Shown in pieces: positions 8,202 to 17,661 of a stretch of 64,000 nucleotides of DNA. The notes beneath the pieces were generated by a model. That model was given only the letters and a program-made list of their open reading frames with translations. It was not told where the DNA came from and searched no databases. The translations under genes and the position numbers were made by a program. Location of the stretch: positions 5,890,001 through 5,954,000 of the forward strand of contig NZ_CP042912.1 of assembly GCF_008087665.1 (NCBI RefSeq), written 5' to 3'. This DNA comes from Mariniblastus fucicola. Its GTDB lineage: Bacteria; Planctomycetota; Planctomycetia; Pirellulales; Pirellulaceae. Position 1 is the stretch's first letter. The number at the start of each line of letters is the position of its first letter.

Positions 8202-9707
8202 CTACAACGATTGGAATCCGTCGAAGTTGAACTGGATTCCTTGCTGTGGAAAGATCCCGTAAATCGTCGTCGTCAGGTATTGATTGACGGCTTCGGAAAG
8301 TCGCTGGATTGGCTTTTTGGGAACCAACACGATATCCGAATCACGCAACCAGATCTCATCCGACGGGTAAGGCCGGCGTCCGTTGAGCGCTCCATTGAGA
8401 TCCAGCTTTGTCGCGATCAGTTGCCAGTTGGCGTCGCGTCGGAACACGATGACTTGACGCATGTTGCCACCGTCGCCAAACCCCTGAGCTAACGCAAGTG
8501 CCTGCATGACAGTCGTTGGGCCGGTGAGCGGAAACTGACCGCTCTGACCGACTTCGCCGATAACATAGATGAAACGCGGAGCTCGCTCAGTCAAAATTGG
8601 CGTTACTTCGATACCGCTGTAGAACAGTCGATAGCGAGCGTTGATCTCACGGCTGATTTCTTCAAGCGTCAAACCAATCGCTGGCACGCTGCCGATTTTC
8701 GGAAGCTGAACCGTTCCGTCCGGCGAAACCTGGGCGTTTCGAGACTGACCACCCTGCCCTGCACGAGCGTCGACGGCGTCACGAAGATCGTTCAGCGGCG
8801 TGTCGCCCTGAATCACCTGAACCACGATCTCGGGAGTTTTCACAAATTCGGTGTAGCGATCGTTGAGTTCCCGCTGCAAATTGTTGATCGTTTTCCCGGC
8901 CGTGCGAACAGTTCCAATCAGAGGCAGCGAAATCGTTCCATCAGACAGAATCTGAACGCTTGGCTGGTTCAACGTCGAGTCCGTTGTCGAAGTGACCTGA
9001 ATCGTGTCGCCAACGTAAATTCGGTACGGCTCGTTGGTGCGTTGGCGAGTCAACAGATAGACGAACTCCAACTGATCGCCGATGCGAATTCGATAGTCCG
9101 GAACGTGAGGCGTCCGAAACGGTCCAATGTACTCGCCATAGGAATACTGCTCCCAGTTCTGCGGTCTCGCATTCCCCCAACGTGGCTCTGCCGAAAAATT
9201 ACCACGTGAGTTTCCATCGACGGCACACATCGCTCTTCCCGGCATCGACTCGACCGGAGGCTGAGCGTACCCGAATGATGGTTGGGCTGTTTGGGCGTAC
9301 GCAACCGTCGGTTGAACATAAGACTGCTGGACCATCGGTGCCGCGTAGGCTGCTGTTCCAACGCCACCACACGTAGAACACCCACCTGAACAACCGCAGT
9401 CGACTCCCTGACAAAGCTGGACTTGCGCGTCGCGAATGAGTCCGTCGTGTTGATTCGGATTCGATGCCGTTTCGTAAATCGCGGTGCGAACCCTACCATG
9501 AACTTTGGCCTTCAGTGGCGACGCGTTCAAATCGACTTCGGCAGCGGCAGGGCGAACCAGCTCGTCCGTTCTCATCACCATCGCTGGCGGGTGCTCAAGC
9601 TTGATTTTCGGCTGGGGCGATGCGCCGAAGAAAACGAAAGACACGACCAGAGCGGAACTCAGTGTCGCTGCCGTCAGCATCCATGTGAAAGTTTGCTTGA
9701 TTGTCAT
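8202..9707 (-). CDS. Polysaccharide export protein (Wza/SLBB family)
   Basis: 501 residues. It begins with a hydrophobic signal/anchor segment (WMLTAATLSSALVVSFVFFG). A low-complexity linker follows and contains a cysteine-rich patch, CQGVDCGCSGGCSTCGG, near residues 97-113. Two polysaccharide-export domains come next (YRIRIGDQLEFVYL near 205, and VSPDGTVQLPKIGSVPAIG near 330). An SLBB-type segment follows (IYVIGEVGQSGQFPL near 380). Family members form the outer-membrane or periplasm-spanning channel for capsule and exopolysaccharide. No glycosyltransferases are adjacent, so its polymer is unknown. The downstream gene on the plus side converges with it. Confidence 0.88.
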   Translation of the reverse strand: MTIKQTFTWMLTAATLSSALVVSFVFFGASPQPKIKLEHPPAMVMRTDELVRPAAAEVDLNASPLKAKVHGRVRTAIYETASNPNQHDGLIRDAQVQLCQGVDCGCSGGCSTCGGVGTAAYAAPMVQQSYVQPTVAYAQTAQPSFGYAQPPVESMPGRAMCAVDGNSRGNFSAEPRWGNARPQNWEQYSYGEYIGPFRTPHVPDYRIRIGDQLEFVYLLTRQRTNEPYRIYVGDTIQVTSTTDSTLNQPSVQILSDGTISLPLIGTVRTAGKTINNLQRELNDRYTEFVKTPEIVVQVIQGDTPLNDLRDAVDARAGQGGQSRNAQVSPDGTVQLPKIGSVPAIGLTLEEISREINARYRLFYSGIEVTPILTERAPRFIYVIGEVGQSGQFPLTGPTTVMQALALAQGFGDGGNMRQVIVFRRDANWQLIATKLDLNGALNGRRPYPSDEIWLRDSDIVLVPKKPIQRLSEAVNQYLTTTIYGIFPQQGIQFNFDGFQSL

Positions 9708-9783
9708 GGCTTGATTGCCTTAGTTCGTTGGGGCGAAACTGGAATCTCGAACGAGTTCCATTGCGGGATCAAAAAGTGTCTGC

Positions 9784-11283
9784 CTAGCGGACCGTGCCTG
9801 GAGTCAACAACGATCCGATTCGCTCAACAAACGTTGGGCTTTCAGATTCGACGTTGCTTACCGGTACAACCGATGTGTCGGGATTGATGAATTGAGTAGC
9901 TTCCGGACTTTGAACCGGACTTCGTGCAATGAAGACTTGCGGTTCCACCAACTGAATCGGACCCGACTCGAGGGCTGGAGTCTGGCGATACATCGCGGTC
10001 TGATATTCGTTGAAGGCAAGATTCGCCAGGCGCTGATCTTCCTGAGTTCCCTTGCGCTGGTGGACTTTGGCAAGATTCGCCCACGCCTGAGCCGTTTGTT
10101 GGATCTTGAGGCTGTTTTTCAAATACGTTTCCGCCGCTTCAAGCTGTCCGTTTCGCGCCAACAGCACACCGAGTTCGTTCGCACTTCGATGGTTGCGAGG
10201 GTCCGCCGTCAGCGATGCGTGATGGAAGATGATCGCTTCGTACAGCTCGCTGGATTCCGGATCCGGATTCGACTGCGACATGATGGTTTTCATTTTGCCA
10301 AGGCAATACAGAGCCTCGGCGGCGACTGGGTTTTGGCCGCCGCAAGTGCCCAGCTGATGGCCTGCGTACTCAAGATAACGACGCGTTGCAGCGGATGCCG
10401 TCATTGTTTGAGCTTCGTCGTAGCCGATGATCTGCGTTTCGTGACTTTCGACGATGTTGCCGACGTTCAGAACGATCTGGCTTTGCGAATCTTCAACCTT
10501 GAAGTCCGCTGCCTCCTTCACCGCCACCAATCCGCGGCGCAGTGTGCGGACATGAGCATTACCACCGGTCGCCATGTCGTTCGACTCGGCGAGCACACGC
10601 AACGCGCCCAAAAACTCCTGGCCTGCAGCTTCGGTTGCGTTGCGTCGAGCCAGCGATTTTCCGTATTCGATCCGGTGGACGGCTTTCTGAGCCGCGGTAT
10701 CGCTCAGTGCGACAGGAGCGCTGTCGATCTGCGGCGCCGCCTTGGGAACGCGTTCGACGAAGTCTACTGTTTGGGCCGGGGTCGAACGATCGACATTCGT
10801 TTCAATTCGAGACTCCTGAGCGACGTCCTCAAACGCATCCGTCACGACTTCGTTCGCAAAGTCGACCGTTACCGGATCTCGCTGCGGCACGTTGGCTTCC
10901 GCTGCGAAAGGACCCGCCCCGCCAAGTTCAGGACTGGTGACATCATCCAGTGAAAGCAACGGCAAGTCCGGCTGTTCTGTGGCCGCGAATTCGCTGTTGA
11001 ATTCTGCGTTTTGATATTCGGATTCGTCAGAATTCTGAAACAGAGTGCTTTCAGATTTTCCGCCGACCATCGTTTCGGCCTGAGCAGGGGTTTGCTGAGA
11101 AAGCCGAGCAGATCGGTCCGCCCCAGTCGGAACATTAACCTTGATGTTCGCGGTGACTTCTGTGTTAAACGCGTCCTGGTATTTGGCCGCTTTCTGATTG
11201 TCAGCACGATACGCGAACAGAACAGCGAACAGCCCACCGCCAATCAGGACGGCTTTGATGAACGTGTGGCTGGAGATTTTCAT
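9784..11283 (-). CDS. Membrane-anchored protein with TPR-like C-terminal region
   Basis: I use the ATG that gives MKISSHTFIKAVLIGG, because residues 8-27 then form a signal anchor. An upstream ATG at 11319 adds 12 polar residues. Residues ~30-180 are low-complexity, acidic and Pro/Ala rich. Residues ~190-440 are helical, with a tetratricopeptide-like stretch near 360-420 (NHRSANELGVLLARNGQLEAA and TYLKNSLKIQQTAQAWANLA). The function is unknown. It lies 76 bp upstream of the polysaccharide-export gene on the same strand, so a role in the same envelope export process is possible. Confidence 0.7.
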   Translation of the reverse strand: MKISSHTFIKAVLIGGGLFAVLFAYRADNQKAAKYQDAFNTEVTANIKVNVPTGADRSARLSQQTPAQAETMVGGKSESTLFQNSDESEYQNAEFNSEFAATEQPDLPLLSLDDVTSPELGGAGPFAAEANVPQRDPVTVDFANEVVTDAFEDVAQESRIETNVDRSTPAQTVDFVERVPKAAPQIDSAPVALSDTAAQKAVHRIEYGKSLARRNATEAAGQEFLGALRVLAESNDMATGGNAHVRTLRRGLVAVKEAADFKVEDSQSQIVLNVGNIVESHETQIIGYDEAQTMTASAATRRYLEYAGHQLGTCGGQNPVAAEALYCLGKMKTIMSQSNPDPESSELYEAIIFHHASLTADPRNHRSANELGVLLARNGQLEAAETYLKNSLKIQQTAQAWANLAKVHQRKGTQEDQRLANLAFNEYQTAMYRQTPALESGPIQLVEPQVFIARSPVQSPEATQFINPDTSVVPVSNVESESPTFVERIGSLLTPGTVR

Positions 11284-11537
11284 TGCTGGCCTCGATCTGC
11301 ATGTTTCGGCGTTGAACAAATCACGCCGTGCAGCATCTATCGACCATCACAATTGTTAGGGCAGAGCCGGTTGTTCCGATTATGCGTATTTCTCAAGGAT
11401 TCACGCCATCGCGACCGGAACAATCCCTAAAGTTTAACGCGACAAACTTCCCATTTTAAACCTGATGCAAGCAGTCCGTGGCGTCTTGCTTCGTCGCGTA
11501 TCCCTGATCCAGCAAACCACACTGGACACTCAAACGT

Positions 11538-12299
11538 CTATCGAACACGTTCCAGCGTAAAGTACGACAGCGGAATTTTGATCGGCCCAAAGTCCGCCGT
11601 CACGCGTCCGAGCAGATGGTTGCGATCAAGCACCACAAGTTTGTCGACCAACAGTCGCACCGGATCTGATCTCAGGTTGTCGCCATCGCGATAGCTAAAG
11701 ACAGCTCCATGTTTAAACTTTCCATTGCCACACGGGGGCTGAATTTGAAACGCGCCGACACGCGAGACGTATCCTTCTTCCGGCATGCCGGCGATCGGAG
11801 CCCACCCAATGCTTCGCAACAGATCGTTGGAAACCTGCTCCACGAGAATGTTGTCGCCTCGCAAATCGCAGGGAGTCGGCACGATTTCCTTGATAAACTG
11901 GCGATAACCGGCCAGCTCCACGATTCCCTTGTTCACGCCTCGCCAACGACCGACCATCTCGTACGGTTCAGGAGTCCGGGCTTCATGGAACATTTTTCGA
12001 TAGTCCAGCAGCGTGAAATTTCGCGTGTCCATAATGTCAACGCTGCCCTGCGAGTTCGGTCGCTCCAGTCGCGTTCGCCAGATCGCACCGTCTCCGTTTT
12101 GAGTCATCTGTGCCTGAACGAGCGCGTGCTTGTGCAACGGCAACGCATCCCAGGACGGCAAGGTCGTTTGATTTCGCGGCGCTTGCGCGGCGATTTTTTG
12201 GATGAGAGAAAGCTGAGCCATCGATGCTTTCGGAAGGGCGATGGCGGCTAACAAAACGGCGAGTTGGAGGATTCGTTCCATCGAAATCGTTTCAATCAA
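11538..12299 (-). CDS. Secreted hypothetical protein
   Basis: 253 residues with a signal peptide (LQLAVLLAAIALPKASMAQ) and likely cleavage after AMAQ-type residues near 28. An inner ATG at 12281 gives a shorter leader, MERILQLAV, and may be the true start. The mature part has no domain I recognise. It contains conserved-looking stretches such as RNFTLLDYRKMFHEAR and a C-terminal LGRVTADFGPIKIPLSYF. It is transcribed divergently from the sugar-lactone oxidase gene, with a 114-bp shared upstream region. Confidence 0.7.
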   Translation of the reverse strand: MIETISMERILQLAVLLAAIALPKASMAQLSLIQKIAAQAPRNQTTLPSWDALPLHKHALVQAQMTQNGDGAIWRTRLERPNSQGSVDIMDTRNFTLLDYRKMFHEARTPEPYEMVGRWRGVNKGIVELAGYRQFIKEIVPTPCDLRGDNILVEQVSNDLLRSIGWAPIAGMPEEGYVSRVGAFQIQPPCGNGKFKHGAVFSYRDGDNLRSDPVRLLVDKLVVLDRNHLLGRVTADFGPIKIPLSYFTLERVR

Positions 12300-12413
12300 C
12301 TAGAATGTTTGACTATGTCTATTTCGTCAGCCCTGCATCCTCGCGGGCTTAGAAACCGATTCTTTGGTGTAACCGGCCCTCGTTTCAGTCCTGTTGTTTA
12401 GGTTATTCAGATT

Positions 12414-13823
12414 ATGACGGCTGATATCGAGAACTTCGGGCGCAACGTTCTGATCCAACCCGCCTCGATTCATCGTGTTGAATCTGTCGCTGAAGTGCTG
12501 GCAATCCTGCAAGCAAATCAGGGAAAACAAATCCGAGCTATCGGTTCGTTGCACGCCTGGAGCGACATCGCGAAAACGGATGGCGTCGTGATCGAGATGA
12601 AGAGTTTAAACTCGGTCGTAGTTTGCGAAGACGAAAACTTGGTGTGGGTCGGAGCGGGCTGCAAAGTCAAACGGTTGCTGAGAAAGTTGGATCGCCGCGG
12701 TTTGACTTTGCCTTCGGTGGGTCTGATTGATGAACAGATTGTCGCCGGCGCGACTGCGACTGGAACGCATGGTTCCGGCAGCAACAGCTTGTCCCATTTC
12801 ATCAAAGCCGTGCGGGTCGCGCACTATGACGCGCGCGGAAACGCCGTGATCACGACAATCGATTCGGGCGACGAACTTCGTGCGGCGCGCTGCTCATTGG
12901 GGATGCTGGGCGTGATTGTGGAGATCCAGTTCGGCTGTCGCAAAAAGTACAACATCGAAGAACATGCTCGGGCGCACAGAACGCTCGACAGCGCGATCGC
13001 GATGGAAGACTCTCACCCAAAGCAACAATTTTACCTGATGCCGTGGGCTTGGAATTTCTTCGGGCACCATCGCGTCGAGACCAATTCGCCACGAAGCGGA
13101 CTGGCAACGCTCTATCGACTGTATTGTTTCTGTGTGATCGATGTCGGGCTTCACATCGCGGTGTCACTGCTGTCGCGAACGCTCAAATCGGCTGCCGCAA
13201 CGCGATTCTTCTTCAAACGAATTCTCCCGTGGACGATCATCAACAACTGGAAAATCGTCGATGATTCGCATGCGATGTTGGTGATGGAGCACGATCTGTT
13301 TCGACACATCGAAATCGAAGTCTTTGTGCCGAGAAGCAAACTTCAACAGGCAACGGACTTGTTGACCGATATCGTTTGCGTTTTTGGATCGCAACCCAAG
13401 CGAAATGCAGATTCGACAGACTCGCTACTGGATTCCGCCGGCGCGAAAGAGCAGCTTGATTCGATGGCCGGAAGCTACGTGCACCACTATCCGATCTGCT
13501 ACCGACGAATTTTTCCTGACGACACGATGCTGACGTGTAGCTCGGCGTCGGACACCGCGGAGGTTGACGAAGACTGGTACGCGATCAGTTTCATTAGCTA
13601 CCAATGTCCTGCCGATCGCGAAGGTTTTTTCAAGTTTGCCAACTTCATTGCGCCGCTGATTGCCGAACTGTTTGGAGGCCGATGTCACTGGGGAAAGTAC
13701 AATCCGCTCGACCGCGATCAGAACGCGTGTCTCTATGCCGACATGGATCGATTCAAGGAAATCGTTCGAAGTTTTGATCCGGACGGAATATTCTCAAACG
13801 CATGGCTGGACGACGTAGTTTAG
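12414..13823 (+). CDS. FAD-dependent sugar-1,4-lactone oxidase family protein
   Basis: 469 residues of the VAO/ALO flavoprotein family, which oxidises sugar lactones such as L-gulono- or D-arabinono-1,4-lactone. The N-terminal FAD-binding half has the P-loop IRAIGSLHAWSDIAKTDG near 42-59 and ATATGTHGSGSN near 115-126. The C-terminal half carries the ALO motif RCHWGKYN near residue 423, which is diagnostic of the family and contributes a catalytic Lys. A central hydrophobic run (about 225-245) is unusual and may be buried or membrane-associated. The true substrate is not predictable. The gene ends directly at a hairpin repeat at 13824. Confidence 0.85.
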   Translation: MTADIENFGRNVLIQPASIHRVESVAEVLAILQANQGKQIRAIGSLHAWSDIAKTDGVVIEMKSLNSVVVCEDENLVWVGAGCKVKRLLRKLDRRGLTLPSVGLIDEQIVAGATATGTHGSGSNSLSHFIKAVRVAHYDARGNAVITTIDSGDELRAARCSLGMLGVIVEIQFGCRKKYNIEEHARAHRTLDSAIAMEDSHPKQQFYLMPWAWNFFGHHRVETNSPRSGLATLYRLYCFCVIDVGLHIAVSLLSRTLKSAAATRFFFKRILPWTIINNWKIVDDSHAMLVMEHDLFRHIEIEVFVPRSKLQQATDLLTDIVCVFGSQPKRNADSTDSLLDSAGAKEQLDSMAGSYVHHYPICYRRIFPDDTMLTCSSASDTAEVDEDWYAISFISYQCPADREGFFKFANFIAPLIAELFGGRCHWGKYNPLDRDQNACLYADMDRFKEIVRSFDPDGIFSNAWLDDVV

Positions 13824-13891
13824 GTGGCACAGGTTTCCCGCCTGTGATCAGGATGCTGACAATATGATGACAGGCTGGAAGCCTATCCCAC
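13824..13891. repeat. 68-bp inverted-repeat hairpin element
   Basis: It begins one base after the oxidase stop codon. The left arm reads GTGGCACAGGTTTCCCGCCT. The reverse complement of the right arm reads GTGGGATAGGCTTCCAGCCT, so the ends match with few mismatches and each arm is itself a small hairpin. It is related in design to 3022-3094 and could act as an RNA stem after the oxidase gene. Confidence 0.8.
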
Positions 13892-13921
13892 TTTTTACGA
13901 CCAGCATTCGCACAAACCTAG

Positions 13922-14671
13922 ATGCCCGAGAACGCAAAGAAAACTGACACCTTCAAACTGATGTTCACGACGTTGCTGTACGCGCCCTGCACGATTCTGG
14001 CAAAAATCGCTTCGCAAACTCGCGTCAACGAAGTCACCATTGAAGCCGACACCGTCACCAAATGCCGCAACTGGCACGCGGAATTCCTGCGCATCCCGGG
14101 CAATCTGATTCTTGGTTTCCGTCGAGCTCCCGTGAAGGTGCTCTCAACGAAACAGTGGTTCGAACGAGAACAGGAACTCGCCGGCGCTACGGTCTCAAGG
14201 AACGCGTTGCAGCTCAAAAAGCTAAACGGAAAACCGCTTTGCGAACTACTCGCCGTTGAAGTTTCTGCTGAACGAAAGCTTGCCGCGATCTCGGTTTCGA
14301 TGAGATCACTTTTTGAATTCCACTTACAGTTTGATCAAAGCCATGGTGACGCTTCGGCGACCAACGTGATGATCGACGAATTGCCGAACGGCGAACTTTC
14401 AGCATCGTGGTTCGATTTTGACGTGGCTCATCGAGCGACCGTGTCCGAAGTCGATGGCCGCGCCGACGACTTGCGGGCTCTGTTTTTCACGGCCAGGCCG
14501 TGGCTGTCCAACGCCGACTTCGCCAGACTGTTCACCGAGTTCAATGCAAACTACGCGGATGACGATGTCTGGCAAAAACTGATTGAAACCATGTCCAATC
14601 CGTTTCAGCACTGCGATGTTTTTCATCTGGCTCAGCAACGTCGCGCGAAAGATTGTTTGAACCACGAATGA
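13922..14671 (+). CDS. Kinase-fold (phosphotransferase-like) protein
   Basis: 249 residues. The second half has a kinase-like catalytic signature: QSHGDASATNVMID near 139-152 matches the HGD-x4-N catalytic loop of APH and lipopolysaccharide-kinase families. SWFDFDVAH near 160 supplies a DFD metal-binding motif. The N-terminal lobe is short and no clear glycine loop is seen. WaaP/Kdo-kinase-like or aminoglycoside-kinase-like activity is possible. The substrate is unknown. It is convergent with the helicase gene, with only 37 bp between stop codons. Confidence 0.6.
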   Translation: MPENAKKTDTFKLMFTTLLYAPCTILAKIASQTRVNEVTIEADTVTKCRNWHAEFLRIPGNLILGFRRAPVKVLSTKQWFEREQELAGATVSRNALQLKKLNGKPLCELLAVEVSAERKLAAISVSMRSLFEFHLQFDQSHGDASATNVMIDELPNGELSASWFDFDVAHRATVSEVDGRADDLRALFFTARPWLSNADFARLFTEFNANYADDDVWQKLIETMSNPFQHCDVFHLAQQRRAKDCLNHE

Positions 14672-14708
14672 ACAGATGGTACACGGATGTGACGTGCGAG
14701 ACGCGCAC

Positions 14709-17288
14709 CTACTCCTGCTCGCTTTTGGCTTTCTCTTTCTGAGCCTTCTTCGTTTCTGCCAACCAAGCTTCAGTATTCTGCGGATCGGCCTTCAAGCAAA
14801 TTGCCTCCAGCTGATTCGCGATTGGCCAAATTTCTGCCTGCCACTGCTCGTGCTCCATGTCCGGCGGACACAGTTCAGCCATCTCGTCAATCAACAAAAC
14901 GAAACGCAACAGATGACGGAAGATCATGCCTTCCTGTTTCTGCAGCTTGTTGCTGGTGATGTACTTGTTGAAATCTTCGCCGTAGTTTAACACCTCGCCC
15001 ACAATCCACACCGGCGAGATTCGTAAATCGTCGACGTAGGGAAAGTCGAACTGAAATAGCCGCTGTAGCTTGTGCGGCAAAGTCAAAATCGGAACGTAGT
15101 CATCGTCCCAGGGCTTTGGCCCGTCTTCGTCTTCCTCGTTCAAACCCAGCTCGTCGATCGTCGCAAGGCCCTTGGTCAAAAGCAAGCTGTCCAGACGCGT
15201 CGTCTGCAGTGGTCCTGGCGGAAGTTCGTCGTGCTTTGGAATGCGAACGGCTTTGCCTACCGAACGCGACATCTGCAGCAGACTCTCGAACGCCATAATC
15301 CGCTCGTTCCGATCCGCGATGCCCAGATGATTCATCAGGAACATTGCGTACAGCGGATGCACACCACGGAGCAGCAACAGGTCGCTCATCGCCTCGGTCG
15401 CCGTTGCGGTGATCGCTTCGTAATCGTCCAGCGGACCTTTCGGCGGCATCTTCTTTTTCGCCGGTTCATTCTTTTTCGTTTCGTCAGGCACCAAAGGAGC
15501 AGCTTGGCCAAACGTCAACTGACCGGCCAGCGACTTCGATTCGTCAATCGTTTCTTCAGGCTCTTTGTTTTCTTCCGCTCCATCATCAGCGCCTCCTGAC
15601 TCCCTATTCATCAGCGCCAACGGAGGTTTCGGATCAAGCGTCACGTATCCGCCTCGCCATAACGTGATCAATGCGCGGTCGAGTGCCTTCTGCTGCACTT
15701 TGCGGCCTTTCTCATCCAGCAACCTACCGTTGATCAGCTTGCGAATCCGCCCGACATCCGACGACGCATCCAGCAAATAAACCAACAGCCGCCAAGACAG
15801 CGGTCCGCGGCTGGAAAGGTCTGCCGAAGGAGCAACTTCCAACTGGGCGAATTGCTGTTGGCTCCAGTACTGCACGTCCTCGCGTCGTTTGGGTCGCTTC
15901 TTCTTGAGTGCCTTTTTCGCTTTCCGCAAACCAGGATCCTTGGTGTCCTCGGGAATCGAATCGTACTTCTCCTTCCAGCGAGCAATCCGGACGTCGTCTT
16001 CATGCGGCAACGCAAACACGAAACCCTTGTCATCAAACTGCGGTCGCCCTGCCCTGCCAAACATCTGATGCGCCGAACTGGCTTCCATCAGCTTCTCTTT
16101 CCGCGGCGGCCCCTTTAGCAGCTTCGGCAACACGACGCTGCGCGCCGGCAAATTAATTCCCGCTGCCAACGTTTCGGTACAGACACAAATGCTCAGCAGT
16201 TTTTCCTGGAACAGCTCTTCGACCACACGCCGATAACGTGGTAGCACGCCAGCGTGATGGACTCCGATGCCACGCATTAACAATTGCTTCAACTTTGGAC
16301 CGGCCCCTTGTGACCAATCGTATTCATCAAGCCGCGCCGCGAGTTGCTTTTGCTGGGCAGGCAGAACGCACTTCTTCCCCTTGAGCATCTCGCCGGTGGT
16401 CCAGCAGTGCTCGCGGTTGAAGCAGAACAACAACGCAGGTGTATAGCGAGTCGTTTCATCGCCGGTAATCATGCTCTCCACAAAATCGCCCAGCAACTCG
16501 TCTTCCACCCAGCTAAATGAAAGCGGAACTTTTCGATCGTGAGACTGGACCAGCTTCAGCCGTCGGTCATGAATCCTGGACAACCAGGAGCTGAACTCCA
16601 TTGCGTTTCCAACGGTCGCCGAAAGCAGCATCGTTTTCACGTGTCCGGGCAACAGGCTCAAGCCAAACTCCCAAACGATGCCTCGTTCGCGATCGTTGAA
16701 ACTATGAAACTCGTCCATCACGACTGCCCACACGTTGTCGAAATCGAAGGCCTCTTCGTGCAGCAATCGATTCAGTAAAATCTCGGCAACGACCACCAGG
16801 ATCTTCGCACCAGGATTCAGCTTCCGGTTGCCGGTCACCAAGCCAACCTCTTCTGCCGGAAAACCCCAACCGACGACTTTCTCCTGAATCTCACGGAACT
16901 TCTGATCGGTAAGGGCAATTAGCGGCGTCGTGTAATAGGCCTGTTTGCCAAGCTTGAGCGCCTCGAAAAGTGCGGCTTCGGCGATCAGCGTTTTGCCGGT
17001 TCCAGTCGGCGCACAAACAAGCACTCCCTGGTCTTCTGTGAACCATGCCAGCAGTGCTTCTTCCTGAACCGGATAGGGATCGAAGGGGATCGTATCGAAG
17101 TAGGCTTCTGCAATTTCGTCGCGTTGTTTTTGCAGTTCTTCCAAAACACAGGCTCTCAAGCGTGTAAAAATTTCATGGTACGGGACCAACAGCCTAGCAG
17201 ATTTAAGCCTGTTGAACCTTGAGCCGCTTGTGCCGTAACAGAGACTGACAAACGTTTTGTACTCTGGCCCGCAAACTGCATGTTCCAC
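14709..17288 (-). CDS. Ski2-like DExH-box RNA helicase
   Basis: 859 residues. Motif I is CAPTGTGKT, the Walker B box is VVMDEFHSF (DEFH), motif III is LLSATVG, and motif VI is HQMFGRAGRPQFD. Motif IV-V segments such as GVHHAGVLPRYR and TETLAAGINLPAR place it with the Ski2/Mtr4/HelY superfamily-2 helicases. A long C-terminal half is charged, with an acidic insert (EENKEPEETIDES) and no recognised domain. The first ~35 residues of the ATG start look non-coding. Translation may begin at a nearer TTG or GTG around 17160-17190, just before ACVLEELQKQRDEIAEAYF. It is probably involved in RNA turnover or unwinding. Confidence 0.87.
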   Translation of the reverse strand: MEHAVCGPEYKTFVSLCYGTSGSRFNRLKSARLLVPYHEIFTRLRACVLEELQKQRDEIAEAYFDTIPFDPYPVQEEALLAWFTEDQGVLVCAPTGTGKTLIAEAALFEALKLGKQAYYTTPLIALTDQKFREIQEKVVGWGFPAEEVGLVTGNRKLNPGAKILVVVAEILLNRLLHEEAFDFDNVWAVVMDEFHSFNDRERGIVWEFGLSLLPGHVKTMLLSATVGNAMEFSSWLSRIHDRRLKLVQSHDRKVPLSFSWVEDELLGDFVESMITGDETTRYTPALLFCFNREHCWTTGEMLKGKKCVLPAQQKQLAARLDEYDWSQGAGPKLKQLLMRGIGVHHAGVLPRYRRVVEELFQEKLLSICVCTETLAAGINLPARSVVLPKLLKGPPRKEKLMEASSAHQMFGRAGRPQFDDKGFVFALPHEDDVRIARWKEKYDSIPEDTKDPGLRKAKKALKKKRPKRREDVQYWSQQQFAQLEVAPSADLSSRGPLSWRLLVYLLDASSDVGRIRKLINGRLLDEKGRKVQQKALDRALITLWRGGYVTLDPKPPLALMNRESGGADDGAEENKEPEETIDESKSLAGQLTFGQAAPLVPDETKKNEPAKKKMPPKGPLDDYEAITATATEAMSDLLLLRGVHPLYAMFLMNHLGIADRNERIMAFESLLQMSRSVGKAVRIPKHDELPPGPLQTTRLDSLLLTKGLATIDELGLNEEDEDGPKPWDDDYVPILTLPHKLQRLFQFDFPYVDDLRISPVWIVGEVLNYGEDFNKYITSNKLQKQEGMIFRHLLRFVLLIDEMAELCPPDMEHEQWQAEIWPIANQLEAICLKADPQNTEAWLAETKKAQKEKAKSEQE

Positions 17289-17326
17289 GTGCCTGAGACC
17301 AGTGAACCTGAATCACAAAGGAGTGA

Positions 17327-17635
17327 ATGATGAGCAGGACACGACGCAAGCAAGACAGTGACATCACCCGAATCGTTGGCATTCTTTTTCTGGAAGTCCT
17401 CGCAACGATCCTGTTATTGAATCTTGTTAGCTTCGCGAACGAGCAGCGAACGGAACTCGACGAACCGGAGTTCGCGAATCGGCCTCCGGCAGCGCTGGCT
17501 TCAAATTCCTATCAGTCGCAACCTTCGCCCTACCCGTATCCCGAACCGGCCTTTTCCCGGGCGGAAACTCTCGGCTTCGACGGCGGAAAATCGGTGCCCA
17601 AAGTTGCCGTTGGCCGCTACAATGGTCGCTGGTAA
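17327..17635 (+). CDS. Small single-pass membrane protein
   Basis: 102 residues starting MMSRTRRKQD, with a positively charged leader and one transmembrane helix (IVGILFLEVLATILLLNLVSF, about residues 14-34). A Pro/Ser/Tyr-rich tail follows and has no recognised domain. It lies 26 bp before mtnD on the same strand and may be co-transcribed. The function is unknown. Confidence 0.6.
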   Translation: MMSRTRRKQDSDITRIVGILFLEVLATILLLNLVSFANEQRTELDEPEFANRPPAALASNSYQSQPSPYPYPEPAFSRAETLGFDGGKSVPKVAVGRYNGRW

Positions 17636-17661
17636 AACTCAGATATTGCGGAGACCATTCG

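Noticed and set aside
9892-10953. 353-codon plus-strand frame
   Set aside because: It lies entirely antisense to the TPR-like membrane protein gene, which has a signal anchor and repeats. The frame is a shadow.
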